Shown: positions 25,370 to 34,216, counted from the stretch's first letter. The stretch is 39,233 bases of DNA from Halanaerobiaceae bacterium (GCA_003553485.1 PWEJ01000049.1:1-39233), one strand, 5' to 3'. Notes: generated by a model not told the origin, from the letters alone. Program-made: numbers and translations.

Positions 25370-26707
25370 TTAGTCGGTCTGAGGCATATAATGTACTTCT
25401 ACTTCATCTTCCTCCAGCTCTTGAATAACACTATAGGCATCTGTTCTTTCATAAATACTTAATAGATTCTCTTTTAAATAAATCTCATCCCCCTGAGAAA
25501 AATCTCCCTCAAGAAGGGGGTCAATATTTCTAACTCTGTTACTACTAAAATCTAAATGGTTAAGAGAAGTTAATTCAGCAATTACTGAAATGTCAGCAAC
25601 TTTATTTGCTGAAAATCTTAATTCTTCCAATTCAGTTAGATTAGCCAGATATGATATATCTTCAACTTTGTTATTACTAAAATATAGTACCTCTAAACTA
25701 TCTTTATTTTCCAGGGGTGATATATCAGCAACATGATTTTTGCTGAACTTTAAGTCCTGTAAATTATTGAGGTCTTCTAAAAAACTGATGTCTTCAATAT
25801 TATTGGCACTAAATGTCAAGACCGATAGTTCCTGTAGATCAGCCAGATCAGCTAAATCAGTTAAGTTATTATCTCCCAAAAATAATGTTTGTAAATACTG
25901 TTTATCAGATAACGCAGCAATATCTTCAATTTCATTGCCGTGTAAGTTTAAATAAGATAAATTATCCATATCGGCAAGGCTTGATATGTCGGTGATATCA
26001 TTATCTCTTAAATCTAACCACTCAATATTATTTAGCTCTGCTAGAACTGCAATATCAGAAATTGAGTTATTCCTTAAATCTAGCCTTTCAAGTGAGGTTA
26101 AATTCTCTAATGAATCAATATTGCTAATATCATTACCTCGCAGATCCAGCCATTCCAGGTTCTCTAATTGATGAAGAGCTTCAACCTCAGCAATATTATT
26201 GTTTCTGAGATCCAAAACCTGTAATCTGGTTAAATTTTCTAAAGCCTCAACATCAACAATTTCATTATTGATTAGACCCAGCCAGGCCAGATTAGTAAGA
26301 TTATTTAGAGGTGAAATATCACTGACGTTATTATCATATAAATTCAAATATTCAAGGCCCTGTAATTCTTCTAAATAGGTAATATCTTCAACTTCATTAC
26401 CCCAGAGACTAATCCACCTCAATTCAGTCATATATTGTACACCATCTAAATTTTCAATTTCCTGAAAAGAGGCTCTTAGCTCTGTTATCTCCTCTAAATC
26501 AGAGCGGTAGATATCTTCCTCTGGTTTATCAATCTTTTCTCTAATTACCTCTTCTAAGTTAGGATCAGGAAAAGTAATAACCTCATCATTATCTTGGGCA
26601 ATAATCTCGGAAGTACCAATTAAGCCAATCGACATAATAATAACTAACGAGAGCATGATTATAACTAACTGCTGTTTCTTTAGCGGAAAAAAGTTGGATT
26701 TCTTCAT
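25370..26707 (-). CDS. Secreted leucine-rich-repeat (internalin-type) protein
   Basis: A 445-residue exported protein. Residues 1-40 form a signal peptide (Lys-rich start, long hydrophobic core, likely cleavage after SEIIAQ or IIA). After an internalin-like cap (FPDPNLEEVIREKI) come 14 tandem 22-residue repeats of the type LxxLxxLxLxxNxIxDI, residues about 82-390. Units 1-8 mostly read LxLRxN, while units 10-14 read LxFSxN, so the array has two classes. No LPxTG anchor or S-layer domain is present, so it is probably secreted or loosely attached. Binding partner unknown. GGGGGG precedes the ATG. The gene is convergent with the mrp operon. Confidence 0.9.
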   Translation of the reverse strand: MKKSNFFPLKKQQLVIIMLSLVIIMSIGLIGTSEIIAQDNDEVITFPDPNLEEVIREKIDKPEEDIYRSDLEEITELRASFQEIENLDGVQYMTELRWISLWGNEVEDITYLEELQGLEYLNLYDNNVSDISPLNNLTNLAWLGLINNEIVDVEALENLTRLQVLDLRNNNIAEVEALHQLENLEWLDLRGNDISNIDSLENLTSLERLDLRNNSISDIAVLAELNNIEWLDLRDNDITDISSLADMDNLSYLNLHGNEIEDIAALSDKQYLQTLFLGDNNLTDLADLADLQELSVLTFSANNIEDISFLEDLNNLQDLKFSKNHVADISPLENKDSLEVLYFSNNKVEDISYLANLTELEELRFSANKVADISVIAELTSLNHLDFSSNRVRNIDPLLEGDFSQGDEIYLKENLLSIYERTDAYSVIQELEEDEVEVHYMPQTD

Positions 26708-26849
26708 TGTTTCCCCCCTTAGATAGATTACAGGTCAAGTATTACCAGTAACTGCTACCAACAAATGTGATATTTTTGACAAGAAAAAAGAAAGAATTTC
26801 TTAAACCAAAATCTCAAGCTAGCTTTTCTCTGAAATTATAATACTGCAC

Positions 26850-26869
26850 TTGTGAAAATTATATCACAA
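26850..26869. repeat. Inverted repeat upstream of the LRR gene (possible operator)
   Basis: TTGTGA and TCACAA are perfect half-sites 8 nt apart, about 145 nt upstream of the LRR start and beside a TATAAT-like box (minus strand, near 26837-26842). The half-sites resemble those of Crp/Fnr-type regulators, but those sites normally have 6 nt between TGTGA and TCACA. No gene lies in the 288 nt between the LRR gene and larC. Confidence 0.3.
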
Positions 26870-26995
26870 CCAGGGCTTCATTACAATCTTTATAATCTAC
26901 CAGCAAATTATTTTGCCAGGTTTAATCATCAATTATCTTTAATTAAATGAACTATACTGCTTATAACTCCACTATGGTCATAATTTTGGGGTAGT

Positions 26996-28201
26996 TTAAT
27001 TTTTGGGATCGTACTGATCATAAAAACAACTGATAGCTATTTGATAGACCTTCTTCACTGCAATTTTATTTTCCTGGGCGATTTTTAGACAGTCTTCATA
27101 TTCAGGAGAAACATTTACCATCTCTCCCTTCCTATAAGCTATTTTAACGGCTACCTTACCCCAGGGAGTAACCACTAAATCCATCTCCCTTGCCAAACAG
27201 GCTCGAGTTATATTCTGCTGTATTCTTACCCCCAGTGAAGTCGTCTCTGTTAATATAATTGTAACTAATTTCTCTTTATATTTAGCCTCAGCTAATACCG
27301 ATAGTTTTACCCCGGGTCTATTCTTCTTCATCTGAATTGGCGTTAAATAAACATCTAAAGCTCCCTCCTGCCAGAGGTTAGCAATTATATGCTGATAAAA
27401 TTCAGGGTTCATATCATCGATATTAGTCTCTAAAAGCACTACTTCATCCTTTTCTTGAACAAAGTCCTGGTTAGCTACTCCAGTAAATTCACCAAGATTA
27501 ACCCTGAGAAAGTTTGCTATGGGAAGCTCTTTAGACCCGGCCCCATAACCGGTCCTGGCTATTTTCATTGGTGGCCGGGAAGAAAATTCTGTGGCTAAAG
27601 TGGTAATTATGGCAGCACCTGTAGGTGTAACCAATTCTTCCTTAATTCCTCGCGAATAAAGGGGAATATTTTCCAGTAAATTCATCGTTGCCGGAGCAGG
27701 TACTGGAATAGTTCCATGCTGGCAGGTGACAAAACCCTCACCTGTATGGATTTCTGAGGCAATAATATTTTGGATCTCCAGCATTTCTAAACCCAGCACT
27801 GAGCCTACAATGTCCACTATAGCATCAACAGCTCCAACTTCATGGAAGTGAATCTCCTGAGGAGCTTTGCCATGGACTTTACCTTCAGCCCTGGCCAGTG
27901 ATTCAAAGATGGCTATGCTTTTATTCTTAACCGAAGTTGAAAGAGTACTTTTATTGATTAGTCTTTTTATATCAGCGAGATGGCGAGCTTTGTCCCCAGC
28001 TGTTTCTTTAAGATGGACTTCTGCCAGGGTGCCAGTAATTCCCTGGCGTTTAATCTTGGTTATTTTCAATTCATATCTATCTTCAAGCTGCAAAGCTTTT
28101 AGTTTTTCAGTAAATTCTTCCCGGTCTAAACCCAGGTCAAAGAGAGCTCCTAAGACCATGTTACCACTAATTCCGGAATATATATCAAAATAGGCATCCA
28201 T
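26996..28201 (-). CDS. larC: Nickel-pincer cofactor metallochelatase LarC
   Basis: LarC inserts nickel into the pyridinium-3,5-bisthiocarboxylate mononucleotide to form the nickel-pincer cofactor of lactate racemase-type enzymes, in a CTP-dependent step. The protein begins MDAYFDIYSGISGNMVLGAL, a family hallmark, and contains PQEIHFHEVGAVDAIVDIVG and TPTGAAIITTLA; the second half has LETNIDDMNPEFY. It is a single uninterrupted 401-residue frame, unlike Lactobacillus larC, where the gene is split by a frameshift. It starts 7 nt after larB. The histidine-rich loop of some LarC proteins is not obvious. Confidence 0.92.
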   Translation of the reverse strand: MDAYFDIYSGISGNMVLGALFDLGLDREEFTEKLKALQLEDRYELKITKIKRQGITGTLAEVHLKETAGDKARHLADIKRLINKSTLSTSVKNKSIAIFESLARAEGKVHGKAPQEIHFHEVGAVDAIVDIVGSVLGLEMLEIQNIIASEIHTGEGFVTCQHGTIPVPAPATMNLLENIPLYSRGIKEELVTPTGAAIITTLATEFSSRPPMKIARTGYGAGSKELPIANFLRVNLGEFTGVANQDFVQEKDEVVLLETNIDDMNPEFYQHIIANLWQEGALDVYLTPIQMKKNRPGVKLSVLAEAKYKEKLVTIILTETTSLGVRIQQNITRACLAREMDLVVTPWGKVAVKIAYRKGEMVNVSPEYEDCLKIAQENKIAVKKVYQIAISCFYDQYDPKN

Positions 28202-28208
28202 AAAAAAA

Positions 28209-28985
28209 TTACTCCCCCTGACTTCCAGGCAACTCTTCTAGCCCTAATTGATTAATAGAACTGGCCAGATAGGCTGCTCCAAAACCATTATCTATATTCA
28301 CAACTCCAACACCAGAAGCGCAACTATTTAACATCGTTAAAAGCGGGGCCAGCCCACCAAAGTTGGCTCCATAACCAACACTGGTTGGCACGGCAATAAC
28401 GGGTTTTTTCACCAGACCAGCCACCACACTGGGTAAAGCTCCATCCATTCCTGCAACTACCACTACCACACGAGCCTGATTGATTTCCTCTAAATCATTT
28501 AAAAGTCTGTGAACACCAGCAACTCCGGCATCGGTGATTCTGGTAACCTTATTTCCCAGTACTGTAGCAACCTGATAAGTTTCCTCCAGGACAGGCAAAT
28601 CTGAAGTGCCAGCACAGATTAACTTGATATGACCTCTTCGAGGGGCTGGTTTCTTCTCTCGCACTATAACTCGGCCAGCTTTATTATATTTGCAGCCTGG
28701 CAGCACCTCTTTAACTGCTTTATAAACTTCCGGTTCAGCTCTTGTGGCCAAAATATTATCATTTTTACCAGCCAGGTTCTCCATTATTTTAACAATCTGC
28801 TCCCTGGTTTTTCCTTCACATAAGACTACTTCCGGGAATCCTCTTCTCTCAGCTCTATCGTGGTCTATGCGGGCAAAACCTAAATCTTCAAAACCAGGAT
28901 CATTGATTTCTGTTATTGCCTCTTCTGGTGTTAACATACCCTTCTCTACTTGTTTTAATATTTTTAATACATTTTCTCTATTCAT
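28209..28985 (-). CDS. larB: Pyridinium-3,5-biscarboxylic acid mononucleotide synthase LarB
   Basis: LarB carboxylates and hydrolyses nicotinic acid adenine dinucleotide in the first step of nickel-pincer cofactor synthesis. It shares the PurE/AIR carboxylase fold: ICAGTSDLPVLEETYQVATV, then GVAGVHRLLND, VVVVVAGMDGALPSVVAGL and TSVGYGANFGGLAPLLTML are the family blocks. The N-terminal domain has FARIDHDRAERRGFPEVVLC. 258 residues. AAGGAGTGG precedes the ATG. Neither larE (sulfur transfer) nor larA is in this window, so the client enzyme is unknown. Confidence 0.92.
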   Translation of the reverse strand: MNRENVLKILKQVEKGMLTPEEAITEINDPGFEDLGFARIDHDRAERRGFPEVVLCEGKTREQIVKIMENLAGKNDNILATRAEPEVYKAVKEVLPGCKYNKAGRVIVREKKPAPRRGHIKLICAGTSDLPVLEETYQVATVLGNKVTRITDAGVAGVHRLLNDLEEINQARVVVVVAGMDGALPSVVAGLVKKPVIAVPTSVGYGANFGGLAPLLTMLNSCASGVGVVNIDNGFGAAYLASSINQLGLEELPGSQGE

Positions 28986-29143
28986 TAGTCCACTCCTTCT
29001 CTATTAACTCTTGATAGCTTTTAAAATTTTATACTAAAAAGTAGTCATTGTAAATCAGGCAGATTGTTCTTATAATGATATTGTAAAATAAATCTTATAG
29101 CTTAACAATAATAAGCAAAAATAAATGCTGGGAGGGGAAAACC

Positions 29144-30064
29144 ATGTCGAAAACTAATAAATTTTCTGGCCCTGGCTATCTAAAATTACTATCAGATAAT
29201 AAGTTTAAGGATAGAATCAAAAAAGCTTATCAGCTTATGGAGAGCTGTAATTTGTGTCCCCGTAACTGTCAGGTTAATCGGTTAAAGGGGGAAATGGGCC
29301 AATGCCAGACTGGCAAAGATTTGATCATCTCAAGCTATGGTCCCCACCATGGTGAAGAAGCGCCTTTAACCGGACTGCGAGGCTCAGGGACTATATTCTT
29401 TTCCGGCTGCAATCTCAACTGTGTGTTCTGCCAGAATTATCAGATTAGTCAACAGGTAGCAGGAAGGAAAATTTCTATCCCGGAGTTAGCTAAAATAATG
29501 CTTAAATTAGAGGGACAGGGCTGTCATAATATTAACCTTGTCACACCCAGTCACTTTGCCTATCATATCATCGCTGCAGTTTATTTAGCAGCTAAAAGGG
29601 GGCTTAAGATACCTATTGTCTATAATTCTTCAGGTTATGACAGCTTAACTACTCTTAAACTATTCGATAATATAATAGATATATATTTGCCTGATTTTAA
29701 GTATGGCAGTGATGGTTGCGGCAAAAAATATGCCAGGGTCAAAGACTACTTCAGTAAAGCCAGCCTGGCAATTAAAACCATGCACAAGCAGGTAGGTCTG
29801 TTGCAAACTGATAAGAAAGGGATAGCCCGGAGGGGACTAATGATTCGCCATCTATTATTGCCAGCTAATTTAGCTGAGAGTGAAAAGATTTTTTCTTATA
29901 TTGCCCGGGAGATCCATCCAGAAACCTACCTGAATATTATGAGACAATACTACCCCAGCTATCAGGCTCATAAATATGCTGAGTTGGATACCAGGCTCTC
30001 CTCCTTGGAATATCAGGAGGCTCTAAAAAAAGCCCGGGATTTAGGATTAAAGAAAATAAACTAG
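29144..30064 (+). CDS. Radical SAM protein, pyruvate formate-lyase activase-like
   Basis: A 306-residue radical SAM protein related to PflA-type activases (COG1313). The [4Fe-4S] motif CNLNCVFC gives C89, C93 and C96, inside FFSGCNLNCVFCQNYQ. An N-terminal cluster of four cysteines (C35, C38, C42, C54, in CNLCPRNC and GQC) precedes it, as in this subfamily. The substrate is unknown; no glycyl radical enzyme is adjacent. GGGAGGGG precedes the ATG. It ends in UAG, and the next in-frame stop is also UAG. Divergent from larB and convergent with the aldo/keto reductase gene. Confidence 0.85.
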   Translation: MSKTNKFSGPGYLKLLSDNKFKDRIKKAYQLMESCNLCPRNCQVNRLKGEMGQCQTGKDLIISSYGPHHGEEAPLTGLRGSGTIFFSGCNLNCVFCQNYQISQQVAGRKISIPELAKIMLKLEGQGCHNINLVTPSHFAYHIIAAVYLAAKRGLKIPIVYNSSGYDSLTTLKLFDNIIDIYLPDFKYGSDGCGKKYARVKDYFSKASLAIKTMHKQVGLLQTDKKGIARRGLMIRHLLLPANLAESEKIFSYIAREIHPETYLNIMRQYYPSYQAHKYAELDTRLSSLEYQEALKKARDLGLKKIN

Positions 30065-30093
30065 ACTATTCTCCCTAGTCCATTCTTTTTTTA
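30065..30093 (+). terminator. Weak terminator between two convergent genes
   Basis: GACTA and TAGTC form a short stem around TTCTCCC, followed on the plus strand by CATTCTTTTTTT. It would end the radical SAM transcript and overlaps the last codons of the aldo/keto reductase gene. Confidence 0.4.
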
Positions 30094-31097
30094 GCAGAGG
30101 CAACATTCTCTTTGATAAGTCCTGGAATAGGCAGGTCAAAGGGGCACCGCTCTACACAGATTTCACATTCCTGACAATTTTCTGCTGGTTCTATCTTATC
30201 CCCTAACCATTCAGCCACTTTCTCTGGTGTCATTCGATTGATAAAGGAGTCCACCCTTAATACCATTGGAATGGCAATATCTTCGGGACAGGGAAGACAG
30301 TAACCACAGCGCCGGCAGAAGTTGTCTCCTATCTCTTCTCGAAGTTCAGTAATTTTTTCTTTCTCAGAGCCAGTGAGCTTCTCTTGGGCTGCTGCAATAG
30401 CTAAATTTTCTTCTACTTCCTGGCTGGTCTCCATTCCTGGTATTGCTATTATATCACCTTGATGCAAAATATATTTTAAGGCCAGATCCACCTGTTCTAA
30501 CCTTCCACCGGCTAAGGGTTTCATGGCTATTAAACCTAGATCCATCTCTCTGGCTAAAGGAAGCAGCTTTTCTTCAGCCTCATATTCAATGAAATTATAA
30601 CAGAATTGGACTGAAGCAAAATTTTCTTCTTTTATTGCTCTAATCAATAAATCATCGGCATGGCCTGTTACCCCAATATGTTCAATCAATCCTTCACTTT
30701 TAGCCTGCTGCAGACCCTTTAAGGCACTATTATCTTTAGCTATCTGATTTTCATAATCCTCTTCACTGCTGACATTATGTAATTGATATAAATTAATTTT
30801 CTCTAATCCTAAATTCCGCAGACTTTCTTCTAAATCTTCCCTTGCTTCCTTGCTATTTTTTGCCGGAGTCTTGCTGGCCAGAAAGACCTCTGTTTCTATT
30901 TCTTTTAAAGCTGCTCCTATCTTCTCCTCACTATCACCATAAGCTATAGCAGTATCGATAAAGTTCACTCCACCAGCTACTGCTCCTTTGACTGCCTTAA
31001 CCGCCTCTTTTTTAGATACTCGGGAAATTGGAATGCCGCCAAAACCTAAGGGATATATCTGATGATCAGTAGAGCCAAAAGTAATTTTTTTTGCCAT
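30075..31097 (-). CDS. Aldo/keto reductase with C-terminal [4Fe-4S] ferredoxin domain
   Basis: An oxidoreductase with two parts. The aldo/keto reductase barrel (residues 1-260) carries the usual tetrad D48, Y53, K76 and H107, in FIDTAIAYGD, ASKTPAK and YQLHN. The C-terminal 80 residues have two Cys clusters, CRRCGYCLPC and CQECEICVERC, of the kind that bind [4Fe-4S] clusters, so electrons may come from or go to ferredoxin. 340 residues. It begins 31 nt after pylD on the same strand with AAAGGAGG, so it may be the last gene of the pyl operon. It ends in UAG, followed two codons later by a second in-frame UAG. The substrate is not known. Confidence 0.88.
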   Translation of the reverse strand: MAKKITFGSTDHQIYPLGFGGIPISRVSKKEAVKAVKGAVAGGVNFIDTAIAYGDSEEKIGAALKEIETEVFLASKTPAKNSKEAREDLEESLRNLGLEKINLYQLHNVSSEEDYENQIAKDNSALKGLQQAKSEGLIEHIGVTGHADDLLIRAIKEENFASVQFCYNFIEYEAEEKLLPLAREMDLGLIAMKPLAGGRLEQVDLALKYILHQGDIIAIPGMETSQEVEENLAIAAAQEKLTGSEKEKITELREEIGDNFCRRCGYCLPCPEDIAIPMVLRVDSFINRMTPEKVAEWLGDKIEPAENCQECEICVERCPFDLPIPGLIKENVASAKKRMD

Positions 31098-31128
31098 CTT
31101 AAATCCTCCTTTGTTATTTTAAGACTTA

Positions 31129-31992
31129 TCAACGGATTAGGGAAAAAGCCATCGCCGTTACCCCCAATTGTAAGGGGTCGTGGATTAAATTAGCACCGAG
31201 TTTTTCTGCTGCTGCTGTAGTAAAACCAGCGGGAATACCCGGGGCAGCGACAAAGGTTTGATCTGTTATATCGCTAGCCTTGAGCAGGTCTCGGGCCGGG
31301 GTGGCTTCAAAAATTAAAGAATACTGGCTGACATCGATTTTTTCTTTGATTGATATTCTTTCCCGGGCAAACTGACTTAATTCCCCGGTCCTTAAGTCTT
31401 TTTTATTGAGAGCTTTATCATAAATCACCGGTTTAGCTTCTTTTTTCAGCAAAATTTTCACTGCTTCTCTGCCAACTCTTCCAGCTCCTAACACCAAAAC
31501 TTCTCTATCTTCTAATTCCCCGGCCATTAATTCAAGGGCGATTAAATATGCTAAAGCAGTGGCCCGGTCATTGTCAATCCAGCAGTAAGAGTCTGTGTTT
31601 TTAGCAATAAATCTCTTATCATCAGCCAAAAACATAATATCATGTTTTTTCTTTAAAGCCTCTCTTATGCCAGCCACATCAGTATTAGTGGTGATTTCAG
31701 TAGGGAAATTCAAATATTGCAGGATAGCTGCAACGGCCTGAGAAAAACCTTTGATTTTTCCCTGACCAGCAGTTACTGGAATAACAGCTATAGAATAATC
31801 AGCAGGTTTAAGCTCAGCCATTATTTTATTAATTTTAGCCTCATCCTTTGGTCCGTCATTAAGAGCAAGAAAATTAGCTGAAAGAACGCCTATCTCTTCT
31901 AAACTATGACCTGTTGATTTTATTAAACCCTGTTCATAAGTTGGTAATTCATCTTTGATAGAAGCAATATCTGTTGTTTTTAATCTAGTCAC
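31129..31992 (-). CDS. pylD: 3-methylornithyl-N6-L-lysine dehydrogenase PylD
   Basis: PylD oxidises and cyclises 3R-methyl-D-ornithyl-N6-L-lysine to give pyrrolysine. It has the NAD-binding Rossmann motif LVLGAGRVGREAVKIL, with GAGRVG at residues 169-174, and the family blocks IPVTAGQGKIKGFSQAVAAI and a final LIHDPLQLGVTAMAF. 287 residues from GTG 31992, with GGAGGTAAGG upstream; slightly longer than archaeal PylD. Gap of 32 nt after pylC. This step completes pyrrolysine synthesis. Confidence 0.93.
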   Translation of the reverse strand: MTRLKTTDIASIKDELPTYEQGLIKSTGHSLEEIGVLSANFLALNDGPKDEAKINKIMAELKPADYSIAVIPVTAGQGKIKGFSQAVAAILQYLNFPTEITTNTDVAGIREALKKKHDIMFLADDKRFIAKNTDSYCWIDNDRATALAYLIALELMAGELEDREVLVLGAGRVGREAVKILLKKEAKPVIYDKALNKKDLRTGELSQFARERISIKEKIDVSQYSLIFEATPARDLLKASDITDQTFVAAPGIPAGFTTAAAEKLGANLIHDPLQLGVTAMAFSLIR

Positions 31993-32024
31993 CTGACCTT
32001 ACCTCCAGAGTCGAAAAATCCATC

Positions 32025-33146
32025 TTAACATTTAAGATGCTTAGTTAACTTTTCCTGAAATTTTTCTCTTTTTATTTTAAGCTCATCCCTATTTTCTCCA
32101 GTGAAATGTAAGATAGCTCGCCAATTATTCTTTTGCTTATCGTAATCTGTAATAGCCGCATCTGCCTCCCAAAAACCATCCTTTAAATCTAACTGCTGAG
32201 CTTCAGTCATAATATGCTCACCAGAGAAGGCGTAACCACCATCAGTTACCAGAACTTGCTCATAAAGAGCCGCTTTAGAACAAGTTTTTTGCTCCTCCAG
32301 ACTCTTTTCCTGTAAAAAAAGTTCTACCAGCATTTTTACCATATTTATACCCTGGGCAAGATAGACCGCTGTAGGGGTCTGACTGGGAAACCTGACATCA
32401 ATCTCTAAAATTTTTAGCCCCTCACCAGTGGCAATAACCTCTAAATCCATAATCCCCTGTAAATCTAATAGTTCTGCTACCTCTAAACCAAGCCGGTTAA
32501 ATTCAGCAATGAGTTCCTGGCCAATAAAATCACCAGCTAAGACCTGATGACAATCATAATCCGGGCCAAATTTAAGCTCTGTCACCGCCAGGGGATAGTA
32601 ATTACCCTGGTAGCCAATTACCTCTAAAGAATAGGCTGGCCCCGTTAAATATTCTTCTAGCACCGAATTTTTTCTTACCGCTGCCGCTATATTATCCAGT
32701 TCTTCAACATCCCTTATAATTTTAACTCCCTGACTGCCACTGCCTTTATTGGGCTTTAATATCAAAGGGAACTCCGCCTCAGGCCAGCTCCGAGCACAGG
32801 GAAGACCATATCGATTGAAAAATTTGCGCGACAAGTCCTTTGAACTGCTGATTTGATAAGATTGATAATCTAAAACCAGTGGTGGAAGACTGGACCTGTG
32901 AGAATTAAGCTCAGCTAAAGCAAGATCATTTTCTAAAGCCGGGAATATTATATCTGTCTTCTGTAATTTATCTAATAAAAAATTAGTAATATTGCTAAGA
33001 TCAGCCTTAATAAAATCATCGGCTAAACCACGGGCTGGAGGGGCATTCTTTCTATCAATGAGCAGAGTATGAAAGCCTGCTCTCCGGGCTAAATAACTAA
33101 TCTCAATTCCCTGCAGCCCTCCTCCGATAATTGCAACTGTCAACAA
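32025..33146 (-). CDS. pylC: 3-methylornithine-L-lysine ligase PylC
   Basis: ATP-grasp ligase joining 3R-methyl-D-ornithine to the epsilon-amine of L-lysine. The N-terminal AIIGGGLQGIEISYLARRAG and the ATP-grasp segment PLILKPNKGSGSQGVKII are clear, as is ILEIDVRFPSQTPTAVYLA. I chose the TTG at 33146 because aligning to known PylC puts the first residue there; GAGAGGGA lies just upstream, in the end of pylB. A TTG at 33188 would overlap pylB by 49 nt and add a charged stretch with no counterpart. 373 residues. Confidence 0.92.
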   Translation of the reverse strand: MLTVAIIGGGLQGIEISYLARRAGFHTLLIDRKNAPPARGLADDFIKADLSNITNFLLDKLQKTDIIFPALENDLALAELNSHRSSLPPLVLDYQSYQISSSKDLSRKFFNRYGLPCARSWPEAEFPLILKPNKGSGSQGVKIIRDVEELDNIAAAVRKNSVLEEYLTGPAYSLEVIGYQGNYYPLAVTELKFGPDYDCHQVLAGDFIGQELIAEFNRLGLEVAELLDLQGIMDLEVIATGEGLKILEIDVRFPSQTPTAVYLAQGINMVKMLVELFLQEKSLEEQKTCSKAALYEQVLVTDGGYAFSGEHIMTEAQQLDLKDGFWEADAAITDYDKQKNNWRAILHFTGENRDELKIKREKFQEKLTKHLKC

Positions 33147-34216
33147 ATTAATTCCCTCTCTTTCTTCCTTCTTCTCCTGTCTATCCAATCCTGGTACTCT
33201 GTGACGGGGGCTAATTTTAATTCTGTATCCTGCAGGACTTCTTTTACCCCTGCTATTGTTCTTTTACCTTCATCTATATCAAGCTTACTATTAGAGACAC
33301 CTTTAAGACCAGCAGCCGGGGGAATTAGAGAGGTAACTACATTGGCCCCTGCAGTCAGTCTGGATTTAAGGCCCTCTATGCCGTCTACATCCAGAGATGC
33401 TGGAATTAAGCTATCCTTTAACACCAGCCTGAGTAAAGCTATCACCAACAGCTCCTGAGACCTCTCAGGCGTCTTCAGAGCTGCCATGGGGGTTCCCTCT
33501 TGAGGCACAAAACTCATAACTCTTCCCTGATCAACATCTAATTGAGCCATAGTTTTGATTGACTTCGCTCTAGAGAAGTTATCTTCTCCAATTCCCAAGA
33601 GAATACCATCTTCAATTAATAAGCCAATCTTTTTTGCTTCTTTTTTTAAAGCCATTCGAGCTGAAAAATCCTGCTCCAGTCGCAGCTCATTAAAAAGATC
33701 TTTATCATGGGTCTCCTGATAGCAGGCATACCAGTCAATGCCAGCCTCTTTAAGGTCTGTTAATTTATCTAAAGGCCACTGGCCAAAGGAAGCCATTAAG
33801 GGCAGTTGAGTCCTATTTTTAATCTTTTGCACTAAATCTAAAAGTTCTCCCCATTTTTTCCCCTGATAAAAATAGGGATCTTCTCCCATGGTTAAATCAA
33901 GGAGATGAACCCCGGACTTAGTCAGGGCTTGAGAGATCTGCATAATCTCTTCCGGTTCCTTGCGATATCTAGGGCTTACTTCATTATTATTGCGATAATA
34001 ACAAAACTTACAATTGTTACGGCAGTGGGTGGAGAAATAGACAAAACCATAGGCAAAAATTTTTGGGCCAAAATACCTTTCTCGCATTTTTCTAGCAGCA
34101 GCAAAAACCTCTTCTCTTGCCCTGGCGTCTTTTAAATCAAGTAAATGTTGAATTTCTGCTACAGTTATTTCTTTTTCCTGTAGAACTTTATTTATAATAG
34201 CTTCCCATCTTTTCAT
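33140..34216 (-). CDS. pylB: (2R,3R)-3-methylornithine synthase PylB (radical SAM)
   Basis: Radical SAM mutase that rearranges L-lysine to 3-methylornithine, the first step of pyrrolysine synthesis. The cluster-binding motif CRNNCKFC gives C65, C69 and C72, within YFSTHCRNNCKFCYYRNNN. The segment LPLMASFGQWPLDKL and the C-terminal LIPPAAGLKGVSNSKLDIDE fit PylB. ATG 34216 has AAGGTGG 6 nt before it; GTG 34225 is an alternative. 358 residues. The pylSc UAG stop is only 18 nt upstream and in the same frame, so UAG suppression would produce a PylSc-PylB fusion. Confidence 0.94.
   Translation of the reverse strand: MKRWEAIINKVLQEKEITVAEIQHLLDLKDARAREEVFAAARKMRERYFGPKIFAYGFVYFSTHCRNNCKFCYYRNNNEVSPRYRKEPEEIMQISQALTKSGVHLLDLTMGEDPYFYQGKKWGELLDLVQKIKNRTQLPLMASFGQWPLDKLTDLKEAGIDWYACYQETHDKDLFNELRLEQDFSARMALKKEAKKIGLLIEDGILLGIGEDNFSRAKSIKTMAQLDVDQGRVMSFVPQEGTPMAALKTPERSQELLVIALLRLVLKDSLIPASLDVDGIEGLKSRLTAGANVVTSLIPPAAGLKGVSNSKLDIDEGKRTIAGVKEVLQDTELKLAPVTEYQDWIDRRRRKKERELIC

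Noticed and set aside
25370-26707. Tandem DNA repeats as a CRISPR array
   Set aside because: The 66-nt period is the coding repeat of the LRR protein; units diverge and there are no unique spacers between identical repeats. No CRISPR array was seen anywhere.
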